Shown: in pieces, positions 46,179 through 54,003 of the stretch
Position numbering within the stretch: position 1 is the stretch's first letter
How the letters are laid out: each line of letters opens with the position of its first letter
Origin: a bacterium
Lineage (GTDB): Bacteria; Cyanobacteriota; Vampirovibrionia; Gastranaerophilales; Gastranaerophilaceae
Assembly (NCBI GenBank): GCA_017536545.1
Contig: JAFXHF010000020.1
Span: forward strand, 56,696-120,695
Length of the DNA stretch: 64,000 nt
Reading direction: 5' to 3'
Program-made: the position numbers and the translations under genes
Notes under the pieces: model-generated
Seen by the model: the letters and a program-made list of their open reading frames with translations, nothing else
Database searches by the model: none
What the model was told of the DNA's origin: nothing

Positions 46179-46853
46179 ATGCAAAATCAAGAACTTACAA
46201 TTGAAGACTTAAACCAACAAATCAGATGCGTATCACACGAAATTAGAAATCACTTATCTATTTGTGATATGTATTCTCAAATAATTAAAAGAAACCTCGA
46301 AAAAGAAGGTATAAATAACAAATCAATTGAAAATGCACTTAATTGTATACAAAAATCTATCCAAATCATCGGAACAAATCTTCTTGATTTAAAATCATTA
46401 AACCAAACAACGCCACAAATTATCGATTTTGAAAGAGTAATAAATCGAGGTATAGAACTTGCAAAAGCGTATATAATTGATAAAGAAATAGAGTTTGAGG
46501 TATTCATTAAAAACAGTGCAAATATCTACATCGACGAAAATAGATTTTTAGCTTGCATCGTAAACATCTTAAAAAATGGTATAGAATCAATAGAAACAAG
46601 AGGAAAAATCGAAGTTTTAGCAGAAATAAAAGATAATATTGGAATAATAAAACTTTCAAACAATGGCAAAGTTATCCCAAAAGAAAAGCAAGAACAAATA
46701 TTTAATCAAGGTTACACAACTAAAAAAACAGGCTGCGGAATTGGTTTAGCACTATGCAAAAATTTCTTAGAAAACTCAGGTGCAAAACTAACCCTAACCC
46801 AATCAACAAAAGCAAAAACAACTTTTGAAATAAGAGTACCAGTTACAAATTAA
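46179..46853 (+). CDS. Soluble histidine kinase without a sensor domain
   Basis: A 224-residue kinase core. The H-box reads VSHEIRNHLSICD with the phospho-accepting His near residue 19. The N-box region ILKNGIESIE and the G-boxes (NNGKVIPKEKQEQIF, TKKTGCGIGLALCK) make a complete ATP-binding domain. It has no membrane segment and no PAS or other sensor domain, so the signal probably comes through a partner. TAGGAG precedes the ATG. It most likely phosphorylates the preceding NarL-type regulator. Confidence 0.92.
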   Translation: MQNQELTIEDLNQQIRCVSHEIRNHLSICDMYSQIIKRNLEKEGINNKSIENALNCIQKSIQIIGTNLLDLKSLNQTTPQIIDFERVINRGIELAKAYIIDKEIEFEVFIKNSANIYIDENRFLACIVNILKNGIESIETRGKIEVLAEIKDNIGIIKLSNNGKVIPKEKQEQIFNQGYTTKKTGCGIGLALCKNFLENSGAKLTLTQSTKAKTTFEIRVPVTN

Positions 46854-46856
46854 GAC

Positions 46857-47879
46857 CTAAGCCTCCACCTTACCACGTAGTTGTCCACAAGCTGCATCAA
46901 TATCAGCTCCACGCTCAAGACGAATAGTAACTTTCTTACCTGAATGCTCCATTAAATATTTAAACTTCATAATTGCATTATTTGATGGTCTTTGATAATC
47001 ATTTTTCTCTGTTGGATTATAAGGAATCATATTAATATTACATTTAATGTCCTTCAAATAAGCTGCAAGTTGTTTTGCTGATTCAACAGTATCATTCAAA
47101 TCTTTGATTAAAAGATATTCAATAGTAATCCTTCTACCAGTTTTTTCAACATAATATTTTAAAGCCTTGTGAAGTTCATCCATATTATATTTATTTTCAA
47201 TAGGCATCAACTTACGTCTAATTTCAGAATTAGGAGCGTGCAAAGACAGTGCCAAAGTTGATTGCATATCTAAATCTGCCAATTTTCTAATCTGAGGAAC
47301 TATACCTGAAGTTGAAAGAGTTAAACGTCTTGCACCAATTTGGAAATTTTCATTAAATATTTCCATTGCTTTTAAAACGTTATCCAAATTCAACAAAGGT
47401 TCACCTTGCCCCATAAATACAACATTTGTAACCTTTAAACCTGTATCTCTTTGAATTGTCAAAACTTGTTCTATAATTTCTCGATAGGACAAGTTTCTGA
47501 TAAAACCACGTTTACCAGTTGCACAAAATGTACAATTTACAGCACAACCAACTTGAGAACTTACACAAGCTGTTAGATTTGCACGGTTATCAAAACGCAT
47601 CAAAACAGTTTCAACACACTCTCCATCTGGAAACTCTAACAAATACTTAATTGTCCCATCTGAACTTACTTGCTTAACCTTAATTTTAATATCAGTAACA
47701 GTTGCAACTTGTTTTAATTCCTCACGAAATTTGATAGACAAATCAGTCATTTCATCAATTTCTTTTACTGATTTTAAATAAATCCAATTATGAATTTGAC
47801 GAGCTCTGAATTTTGTTGCACCAAGCGAATCTGTTATTTCTTCAATTTCTTTTAAACTAAGTCCAGAAAGAATTTTCAT
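46857..47879 (-). CDS. rlmN: Dual-specificity rRNA/tRNA adenine-C2 methyltransferase
   Basis: A 340-residue radical SAM enzyme that methylates A2503 of 23S rRNA and A37 of some tRNAs. The [4Fe-4S] motif CAVNCTFC, NVVFMGQGEPLLN, SLHAPNSEIRRKLMPI, and the C-terminal catalytic Cys in DAACGQLRG are present. The start joins directly to the end of the YkgJ-like gene (no gap), so the two are co-translated. Confidence 0.97.
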   Translation of the reverse strand: MKILSGLSLKEIEEITDSLGATKFRARQIHNWIYLKSVKEIDEMTDLSIKFREELKQVATVTDIKIKVKQVSSDGTIKYLLEFPDGECVETVLMRFDNRANLTACVSSQVGCAVNCTFCATGKRGFIRNLSYREIIEQVLTIQRDTGLKVTNVVFMGQGEPLLNLDNVLKAMEIFNENFQIGARRLTLSTSGIVPQIRKLADLDMQSTLALSLHAPNSEIRRKLMPIENKYNMDELHKALKYYVEKTGRRITIEYLLIKDLNDTVESAKQLAAYLKDIKCNINMIPYNPTEKNDYQRPSNNAIMKFKYLMEHSGKKVTIRLERGADIDAACGQLRGKVEA

Positions 47880-48551
47880 CTAGTATAATTCCTTTATTTT
47901 TTCTTTGTAAAAATTAATTATTTCGGCTTCTGCATTAAGTTTAAGCGAAACAGATTCAGATTTCAATTTCCAATCTTTAAATCCACAATTTTTAGGTAAA
48001 AAAGCAATCGGATTATCTGGAAAATCTCTGCAAATTTGAGGGCGATTATCATAATCTGGACATCTATTATCATCAGTAACTTTTGGACAATGATAGAAAT
48101 AATATCCACTTTCTTCATTATCCTTAAGCATCTGAATATACTCTGGGTAAATATTTTTCACATCATTCAAATCTTCATAAGGAACAAAAACCGAAACAAA
48201 TTGAGATGCAAAATTATCCCCATTTTCAGCTTTTATCTTCAATTCTTCTGGAGAAAATTCACTAACAGCAAACTTACAACATACGCCACACCCAATACAA
48301 TTACACTCATCACGAAACGATTGAATTTGTCGCAATCCAGATTTTTTATAACCACAATACCTAACATCTAAAACAGAAAGAACCGTTTGTTGCCAATTAA
48401 AACCCACAGAACCAACTTCATAAGTTTTAAATATATCGCCATCAAAGTTTTTAGGTCTAACACTTTCAACAACTGCACGAATTTCACCAGCAGTATCAAG
48501 AAAGATTTCTCGATAACTAGACTTTAATCTATCATATTCTGCAGTAAGCAT
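47880..48551 (-). CDS. YkgJ-family cysteine-cluster protein
   Basis: A 223-residue protein of the YkgJ/UPF0153 zinc- or iron-chelating family. Clustered cysteines are seen in CNCIGCGVCCKF and later in CPKVTDDNRCPDYDNRPQIC, followed by RDFPDNP. The family probably binds a metal; the function is not proven. It lies 9 bases downstream of the phosphoesterase gene and abuts rlmN, forming a three-gene set. Confidence 0.88.
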   Translation of the reverse strand: MLTAEYDRLKSSYREIFLDTAGEIRAVVESVRPKNFDGDIFKTYEVGSVGFNWQQTVLSVLDVRYCGYKKSGLRQIQSFRDECNCIGCGVCCKFAVSEFSPEELKIKAENGDNFASQFVSVFVPYEDLNDVKNIYPEYIQMLKDNEESGYYFYHCPKVTDDNRCPDYDNRPQICRDFPDNPIAFLPKNCGFKDWKLKSESVSLKLNAEAEIINFYKEKIKELY

Positions 48552-48560
48552 AATACCTCA

Positions 48561-49295
48561 CTAAATGTGTCTTTCAACAGGATTTAACAACAAATCTGCA
48601 AGTCTATCTGCACCAACAAAACCACGTTGAGACATAATTTGAGCAGCTAAAACATTATCATAAGTTACAAATCTATGTCTAACTTCAAACGAACCATTAG
48701 AAAAATCAATAATAGCATAACAAGCTTTAGGTTCTTGAGTCATCGGACGACCAACGCTACCAACATTTACGACCGTTTGATTAGTATTTGTTTGATAACC
48801 ACAAGGAACGTGAGTATGACCACATAAAATAAGCTTTTCTGTTGTACCCTCGATAATTTCTTCTACAATTTCTAATGGCATACCTGGAAGAATATCTTCA
48901 TTATTAGCTCTCGGAGAACCGTGAGTTAATAGAACCGTACAACCTTCAACATCAAAACTTAAAATCGGTGGTAGTTGTGCTAAATACGCCCTATGAGCAT
49001 CATCTAAAATTGAAACATCGTCAGCTATAGCATTTGCCATAACTGGATATTGAGCTTCTAAAAATTCAATAACTTCAGGACCATATTGAGCAATCATCTT
49101 ATCAGTATTACCTTGAATGATAGTCCAAGTATTTTGTGCCATCACATAATCCACAACCTCTTTTGGCTGAGGACCTGCTAGAGCAATATCACCCAAGCAA
49201 AAAACATGCTCACAACCTTGGTTAACTACATCACTCATAACTGCTTCTAACGCCTGTACATTTGCGTGTATATCAGATAACACTGCAATTCTCAT
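48561..49295 (-). CDS. YfcE/YvnB-like metallophosphoesterase
   Basis: A 244-residue calcineurin-like phosphoesterase. The metal ligands are in LSDIHANVQALEAV, LGDIALAGPQP, IQGNTDKM, LTHGSPRANNED and LCGHTHVPC. It probably hydrolyses a small phosphodiester; the substrate is unknown. The open frame begins at 49328, but ATG 49295 has a GAGAGGG site 8 bases upstream and starts directly with the fold (MRIAVLSDIHA). It is divergent from ispG with a 40-base gap. Confidence 0.92.
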   Translation of the reverse strand: MRIAVLSDIHANVQALEAVMSDVVNQGCEHVFCLGDIALAGPQPKEVVDYVMAQNTWTIIQGNTDKMIAQYGPEVIEFLEAQYPVMANAIADDVSILDDAHRAYLAQLPPILSFDVEGCTVLLTHGSPRANNEDILPGMPLEIVEEIIEGTTEKLILCGHTHVPCGYQTNTNQTVVNVGSVGRPMTQEPKACYAIIDFSNGSFEVRHRFVTYDNVLAAQIMSQRGFVGADRLADLLLNPVERHI

Positions 49296-49323
49296 AATCT
49301 CTACCCTCTCATTTTTGATGTGA

Positions 49324-49336
49324 TACAATTATTTTA
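49324..49336 (+). promoter_or_regulatory. Extended -10 abutting ispG
   Basis: TGA-TACAAT (hexamer 49324-49329) is followed by TATTTT and the ATG at 49336. No ribosome site is present, so a leaderless transcript is likely. Confidence 0.5.
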
Positions 49337-50391
49337 TGATAAAAAGAAGAAAATCAAAAGAACTTTACATTGGCAATGTAAAAATCGGTAATAATAGCCC
49401 TATCAGTGTTCAGTCTATGTGTAACACTGATACTAGAGATGTAAAAGCAACTGCAAAACAAATACAAGAATTGGCAGATGCTGGTTGCGAAATAGTAAGA
49501 CTTGCAGTATTAAACAAAGAAGCTGGAGAATCAATTAAAGATTTGGTAAAAATTTCACCAGTCCCACTAATTGCAGATATTCATTTCGATTATAGATTAG
49601 CAATTCAATGCATAAACAATGGGATAGCTGCATTAAGACTAAACCCAGGGAATATTGGCAAAAGAGAAAATGTAGAAAAAGTTGTATCTCTAGCTAAACA
49701 ACAAAATATTCCAATCAGAATTGGAGTAAACGCAGGTTCTCTAGAAAAAGAATTAAAAGAAAAAGATATACCACTTCACGAAAAAATGGTTGAAAGTGCA
49801 ATGAAACACATACAGATTCTTGAAGATTTGGATTTCGATTTAATAAAAGTATCCCTAAAATCTTCAGACGTGCTAACAACCATCGAAGCATATCAACTTA
49901 TGGCACAAAAAGTAGATTATCCTCTACACTTGGGAGTAACTGAAGCGGGGACATTAAAAGCTGGACTTGTAAAATCATCCGTTGGCTTAGGAACACTACT
50001 TGCCCAAGGTATCGGAGACACTATTAGAGTATCATTAACAGAAAACCCAATAGAAGAAGTTTATGCAGGATACGAAATATTAAAAAGTTTAGGATTAAGA
50101 CAAAAAGGGGTCAACTTCGTTTCATGTCCAACTTGCGGTCGCACACAAATTGATTTAATCGGACTTGCAAAAAGAGTTGAAGAAAGATTTAAAAATTTTG
50201 ATGCCAATATCACCATAGCTACAATGGGCTGTGCAGTAAATGGCCCAGGAGAAGCAAGCCACGCAGACTTTGGTATTGCAGGTGGAATTGGCGAAGGGTA
50301 CATTTTTAAAAAAGGCGAAATTATTGCAAAAGTTCCAGAAAATGAACTTCTGGATAAACTTGAAGAAGTAATAATTAAATCATACAAATAA
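49336..50391 (+). CDS. ispG: 4-hydroxy-3-methylbut-2-enyl diphosphate synthase
   Basis: A 351-residue IspG of the MEP isoprenoid pathway. It shows SVQSMCNTDTRDV, PLIADIHFDYRLA, RLNPGNIG, and the [4Fe-4S] ligands in FVSCPTCGRTQIDL and in MGCAVNGPGEASHAD. It reduces MEcPP to HMBPP using ferredoxin or flavodoxin. The start lies six bases after an extended -10. Confidence 0.97.
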   Translation: MIKRRKSKELYIGNVKIGNNSPISVQSMCNTDTRDVKATAKQIQELADAGCEIVRLAVLNKEAGESIKDLVKISPVPLIADIHFDYRLAIQCINNGIAALRLNPGNIGKRENVEKVVSLAKQQNIPIRIGVNAGSLEKELKEKDIPLHEKMVESAMKHIQILEDLDFDLIKVSLKSSDVLTTIEAYQLMAQKVDYPLHLGVTEAGTLKAGLVKSSVGLGTLLAQGIGDTIRVSLTENPIEEVYAGYEILKSLGLRQKGVNFVSCPTCGRTQIDLIGLAKRVEERFKNFDANITIATMGCAVNGPGEASHADFGIAGGIGEGYIFKKGEIIAKVPENELLDKLEEVIIKSYK

Positions 50392-50481
50392 TCCATGACA
50401 GTTTTTTGTAAACAAATTATAATATAATTGCAACACTGTAAAAAAAAAACTATAATGATATATCATAAATAAGAGGTGATT

Positions 50482-50799
50482 ATGAAAAAATTATTACTAT
50501 TTGCAATTTTGGCAACTGTTCCAGTGGCAGCTCAAGCTGCGGTTTCCGTTGACCAAGCTACAAGTCCAGAAGTTTTAATTAACAATGGATATTCAAAACA
50601 AACATCAGACATGGTTAACGTTGGAAAAGCTAGAGCAACAGGTAGAACTTACTACACTGACGATGAAAAAGCTTTCCAAAAACAAAATAAATTTGTAAGA
50701 TTCTGGAGAAAGTTGTATGTTTACACAGATCCTGCGGCAGAAGATTACTCTTTCTACCACCACGAAACAAAGACAACTCCATCATACACAGATTTATAG
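50482..50799 (+). CDS. Small secreted protein of unknown function
   Basis: A 105-residue protein from the ATG at 50482 with a clear signal peptide (MKKLLLFAILATVPVAAQAA). The mature part is short, polar and basic-aromatic (FVRFWRKLYVYTDPAAED). It has an AAGAGGTG site. The final 83 bases overlap the longest version of the next gene, so the two are probably coupled. It leads a run of envelope genes (TPR, GHL10). I do not recognise a family. Confidence 0.72.
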   Translation: MKKLLLFAILATVPVAAQAAVSVDQATSPEVLINNGYSKQTSDMVNVGKARATGRTYYTDDEKAFQKQNKFVRFWRKLYVYTDPAAEDYSFYHHETKTTPSYTDL

Positions 50800-51445
50800 A
50801 AATTTATTCATACTGCTGAGTGCTTTCATATTATTTGGAAGCACTTGCAGTAGTGAAGCTGTAGAGTTTGGGGCGGTAAAGTATAACAACGCATTTATTG
50901 ATTATACAAAAATTGATAAAGAGTCAACTCTAAAGTTGGCTGATTTTTATTTTGATAAAGCTTTAAATACTCAAGATTTTGATGAGAAAAAAGAGTTTCT
51001 GCAAAAAGCTAGTGGGAATTATTTTATACTAACTCAGCTTGAACCAGATAATATATATACAACCATCCAATTAGCACGAGTTTATGATTATGAGAAACAA
51101 GATAGTTTTGCTAAAGCGTACTTTTACAAGGCTTTAAGAATAAACAAAAAAGACCCAATCACAAACTATTATTTTGGAGAGTTTTTCTATACACGAGAAG
51201 AGTACACAAAAGCTATTAGATTTTACAACATTGCATTTGAAAACGGTCAATCTGAAAATAATGATGTAATAATAAAATTAGCGATTATGTACGAAAAACT
51301 AGGTGATTTACTAAGAGCAAATATGTATTATAAAAAAGCATACCTAGCAAACCCATCAAAAGAATTGGCAAACAAAATTAGAGAAATTGAAGCTATAAAA
51401 TATAGAAATACGGGATATTATAATATCATAAGAAGGAAAAAATAA
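50717..51445 (+). CDS. Secreted TPR-repeat protein (start uncertain)
   Basis: A 242-residue frame. After about 28 residues comes a hydrophobic signal segment (LFILLSAFILFGSTCSSEA), then tetratricopeptide repeats (for example IYTTIQLARVYDYEKQ, PITNYYFGEFFYTREEYTKA, DVIIKLAIMYEKLGD). TPRs give protein-binding scaffolds in the periplasm. The only ATG (50717) is far upstream, inside the previous gene and without a ribosome site. A non-standard start such as ATT at 50792, overlapping the previous stop, would give a normal signal peptide; this is a guess. The last base overlaps the GHL10 gene start. Confidence 0.7.
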   Translation: MFTQILRQKITLSTTTKQRQLHHTQIYRNLFILLSAFILFGSTCSSEAVEFGAVKYNNAFIDYTKIDKESTLKLADFYFDKALNTQDFDEKKEFLQKASGNYFILTQLEPDNIYTTIQLARVYDYEKQDSFAKAYFYKALRINKKDPITNYYFGEFFYTREEYTKAIRFYNIAFENGQSENNDVIIKLAIMYEKLGDLLRANMYYKKAYLANPSKELANKIREIEAIKYRNTGYYNIIRRKK

Positions 51446-53361
51446 TGAAAAAAGCACTTATAACAATTTTATTTTTATCATTGTTTGTAAGTCCTTCTTA
51501 TGCCAAATCGAGCAAGACAAATCCTTTTTTATACTATCCACAAGATGACACAACAATTTTTACCCCAGAAATTGAGGCTTTCTCACCACTATTAATAGGC
51601 CCAAATGAAGTTGTGTTTAAGCAAAGCACATTTAAGATTGATTCAATTGATCCAAGTTATAGTGCAAGTCAATTTCCAGGAGGTAGAGGAGCTAACCAAC
51701 TTGTAATATACACATCTGGATTTGGTTCTCACACAGGCACCAACGAGTTTGGAACAGAAGCTATTGTAAAAAACAGCACTGTTACAGCTCTAAGTGGGGC
51801 AGATTCAACAATACCTCAAGATGGTCTTGTAATTAGCGGTCACGGAACTGCTAAAAACTGGATTACAAAAAATCTTTCAGTTGGTTCAAAGGTTTATATA
51901 GATAGACTAAACAGCACTATTACAGCATATACAACAACAGAAAGTTACACTTACGAAGCAAAAACAAAAATCAAAGAAGCTCAAGATATCATTGAACATT
52001 ACACAAACAATCTTGCAGGTTATAATCACCTTTTACCCAATAACCATATACAAACAGCCCAAAATTACCTAAAAATTGCAGAAAACGAAAGTAGAAACAG
52101 TATCGTTTTAAGACAATACACGCAAGAAGCTATAGACTCTGCCAATATGGCAATAAAAACAGCTGTTCCATATTTAAAAGATGAATTAAGAGGCACTTGG
52201 ATTAGACCAACAGAGACTTCAAAAGAACAAATTATAGCCACTCTGGAAAAACTTGAAGATAACGGATTCAACAACATATTTCTTGAAACATATTTTCACG
52301 GTAAGACAATATATCCTAGCAAAGTAATGAATAAATATGGTTTCACTGTACAAAATGAGAATTTTGAAGGCTTTGACCCTTTAGAAATTTGGATTAAAGA
52401 AGCTCACAAAAGAGATATACAAGTGCACATCTGGTTCCAATCTTTCTATGTAGGAAATAAACCACCAGAATCAAGCTTATCAAATATTCTTGCAGTTCGC
52501 CCAGATTGGGGAAATAAAACAAAAAAAGGGGCAAATGAACCAGTTCCGACTCGTTCAACTTCAGAGCATAACGGATATTTTATAGATCCTGCAAACCCAG
52601 AAGTTCAGAACTTTTTACTTGAACTATTAGAAGAAATAATCACCGAATACAAGCCGGATGGAATAAACTTAGATTACATTCGTTATCCAAATACAACTAG
52701 CACAAGAAGTAATACAAGTGCTTGGGGGTTCACCGAATACGCAAGAAATGACTTTAAAATATTGTATGGAACAGACCCAATAGAACTTTCACCATCTGAA
52801 CCTTTATGGCTTGATTGGAACGCATACAGACGAAATCATATCACCAATTTTGTAAAAAAAGTTGGAGCATTAGGACGTGAAAAGAAAGTCTATATAAGTA
52901 CTGTAATTTTCCCAGATCTAGCTTCTGCTCTACAAACAAAACAACAAGATTGGAGAACTTGGTCTATAAATAATTATATTGACGGGTTCACACCACTATT
53001 TTTAACAAATGATTCTAATATGTTAGCCTCTATGATGCATGATGTTATGCAAGTAAAAGCACCTCAAACAGAGCTTTATGCTGGATTATTTGTAACCTTT
53101 ATGGGTGGAGCTCCAGAAGACTTAATTCGACAAATTTATCAAACAAGAAACTTAAATGCAAACGGTGTAATTATATTTGATTACGCACACACAACCCCTG
53201 TTTATACAACAACCCTAATGGCTGGAGCATTTAACAAAGATAAACAAAAAGAAAAGCCTCAAACAACCAAAAAAGAAAAGAAAAAGAAAAAAGAAAAAAA
53301 AGGAAAAGTAATCACAACAACAAATAGCAAAGGTAGTTGGGTCTTTACTCGAGAAGACTAA
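51445..53361 (+). CDS. GHL10-type glycoside-hydrolase-like secreted protein
   Basis: A 638-residue secreted protein with a signal peptide (MKKALITILFLSLFVSPSYA). Residues about 50-235 form an uncharacterised N-terminal region with a helical stretch. Residues about 245-600 match the glycosyl-hydrolase-like 10 family (YngK/DUF187): ELRGTWIRPTETSKEQI, IWFQSFYVGNKPPE, GYFIDPANPEVQNFL and GINLDYIRYPN. The C-terminus is a Lys-rich stretch (KKEKKKKKEKKGK), which might bind anionic polymers. It probably acts on cell-wall or surface glycans. In-line with the TPR gene (1-base overlap). Confidence 0.88.
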   Translation: MKKALITILFLSLFVSPSYAKSSKTNPFLYYPQDDTTIFTPEIEAFSPLLIGPNEVVFKQSTFKIDSIDPSYSASQFPGGRGANQLVIYTSGFGSHTGTNEFGTEAIVKNSTVTALSGADSTIPQDGLVISGHGTAKNWITKNLSVGSKVYIDRLNSTITAYTTTESYTYEAKTKIKEAQDIIEHYTNNLAGYNHLLPNNHIQTAQNYLKIAENESRNSIVLRQYTQEAIDSANMAIKTAVPYLKDELRGTWIRPTETSKEQIIATLEKLEDNGFNNIFLETYFHGKTIYPSKVMNKYGFTVQNENFEGFDPLEIWIKEAHKRDIQVHIWFQSFYVGNKPPESSLSNILAVRPDWGNKTKKGANEPVPTRSTSEHNGYFIDPANPEVQNFLLELLEEIITEYKPDGINLDYIRYPNTTSTRSNTSAWGFTEYARNDFKILYGTDPIELSPSEPLWLDWNAYRRNHITNFVKKVGALGREKKVYISTVIFPDLASALQTKQQDWRTWSINNYIDGFTPLFLTNDSNMLASMMHDVMQVKAPQTELYAGLFVTFMGGAPEDLIRQIYQTRNLNANGVIIFDYAHTTPVYTTTLMAGAFNKDKQKEKPQTTKKEKKKKKEKKGKVITTTNSKGSWVFTRED

Positions 53362-53474
53362 TTCCCTTTCATAAATTCGATTGTTTAATTTGTTAAGTTA
53401 TCAGTTTGTATAGTTTCCTTTATTTAAAAAGTATGCTAAAATCATAGTGTAAAATGTTTAAATAAGAGGTTATA

Positions 53475-53981
53475 ATGAGAAAATTACAAATATTAACGTT
53501 ATCAATAATTATTTCTGCTGGAATTGGAATAACAACGAGCAAAGTATGTTCGCAAGTTCCTACAACAACAAAATCTACGACAGTTGTTTCTGTTCCATCT
53601 ATGCCACAAGCTCAATATATCGACGTTAAACCACTTGAACTTGTAGCAAACCCATACAAATATAACAAAAGAAACGTAAGACTACGTGGGAAATTTGATA
53701 AATTTTCAACAATTGGTTTAGACTATCCTGCAGCTCTTAGAAAACACGAAGAATATATTTCATTTATGATACAAAGACCTGATATCACAAATCATAATAT
53801 TCCACTTTCTGAATTAAAAATATTTCTAAAAAAAGAAGTAGCAGAAAAACACATTGACCTAGATACAGGCGATGAAATTGTGTTCACAGGAAAAGTTTTT
53901 TCAACAGCTTTAGGTGATCCTTGGATGGATGTTCACAACCTTACTGTAGTTAACAAAGTAAAAAAAGGAAATAACAAATAA
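53475..53981 (+). CDS. Secreted OB-fold-like protein of unknown function
   Basis: A 168-residue protein with an N-terminal signal peptide-like segment (QILTLSIIISAGIGITTSKV). The mature part has ELVANPYKYNKRNVRLRGKF and DLDTGDEIVFTGKVFSTALG, a beta-rich pattern like small OB-fold nucleotide- or sugar-binding domains. The family is not known to me. An AAGAGG site precedes the ATG. It lies between the GHL10 and GH57-like genes. Confidence 0.7.
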   Translation: MRKLQILTLSIIISAGIGITTSKVCSQVPTTTKSTTVVSVPSMPQAQYIDVKPLELVANPYKYNKRNVRLRGKFDKFSTIGLDYPAALRKHEEYISFMIQRPDITNHNIPLSELKIFLKKEVAEKHIDLDTGDEIVFTGKVFSTALGDPWMDVHNLTVVNKVKKGNNK

Positions 53982-54003
53982 ACGTTTTCACTTCTAAATA
54001 GGT

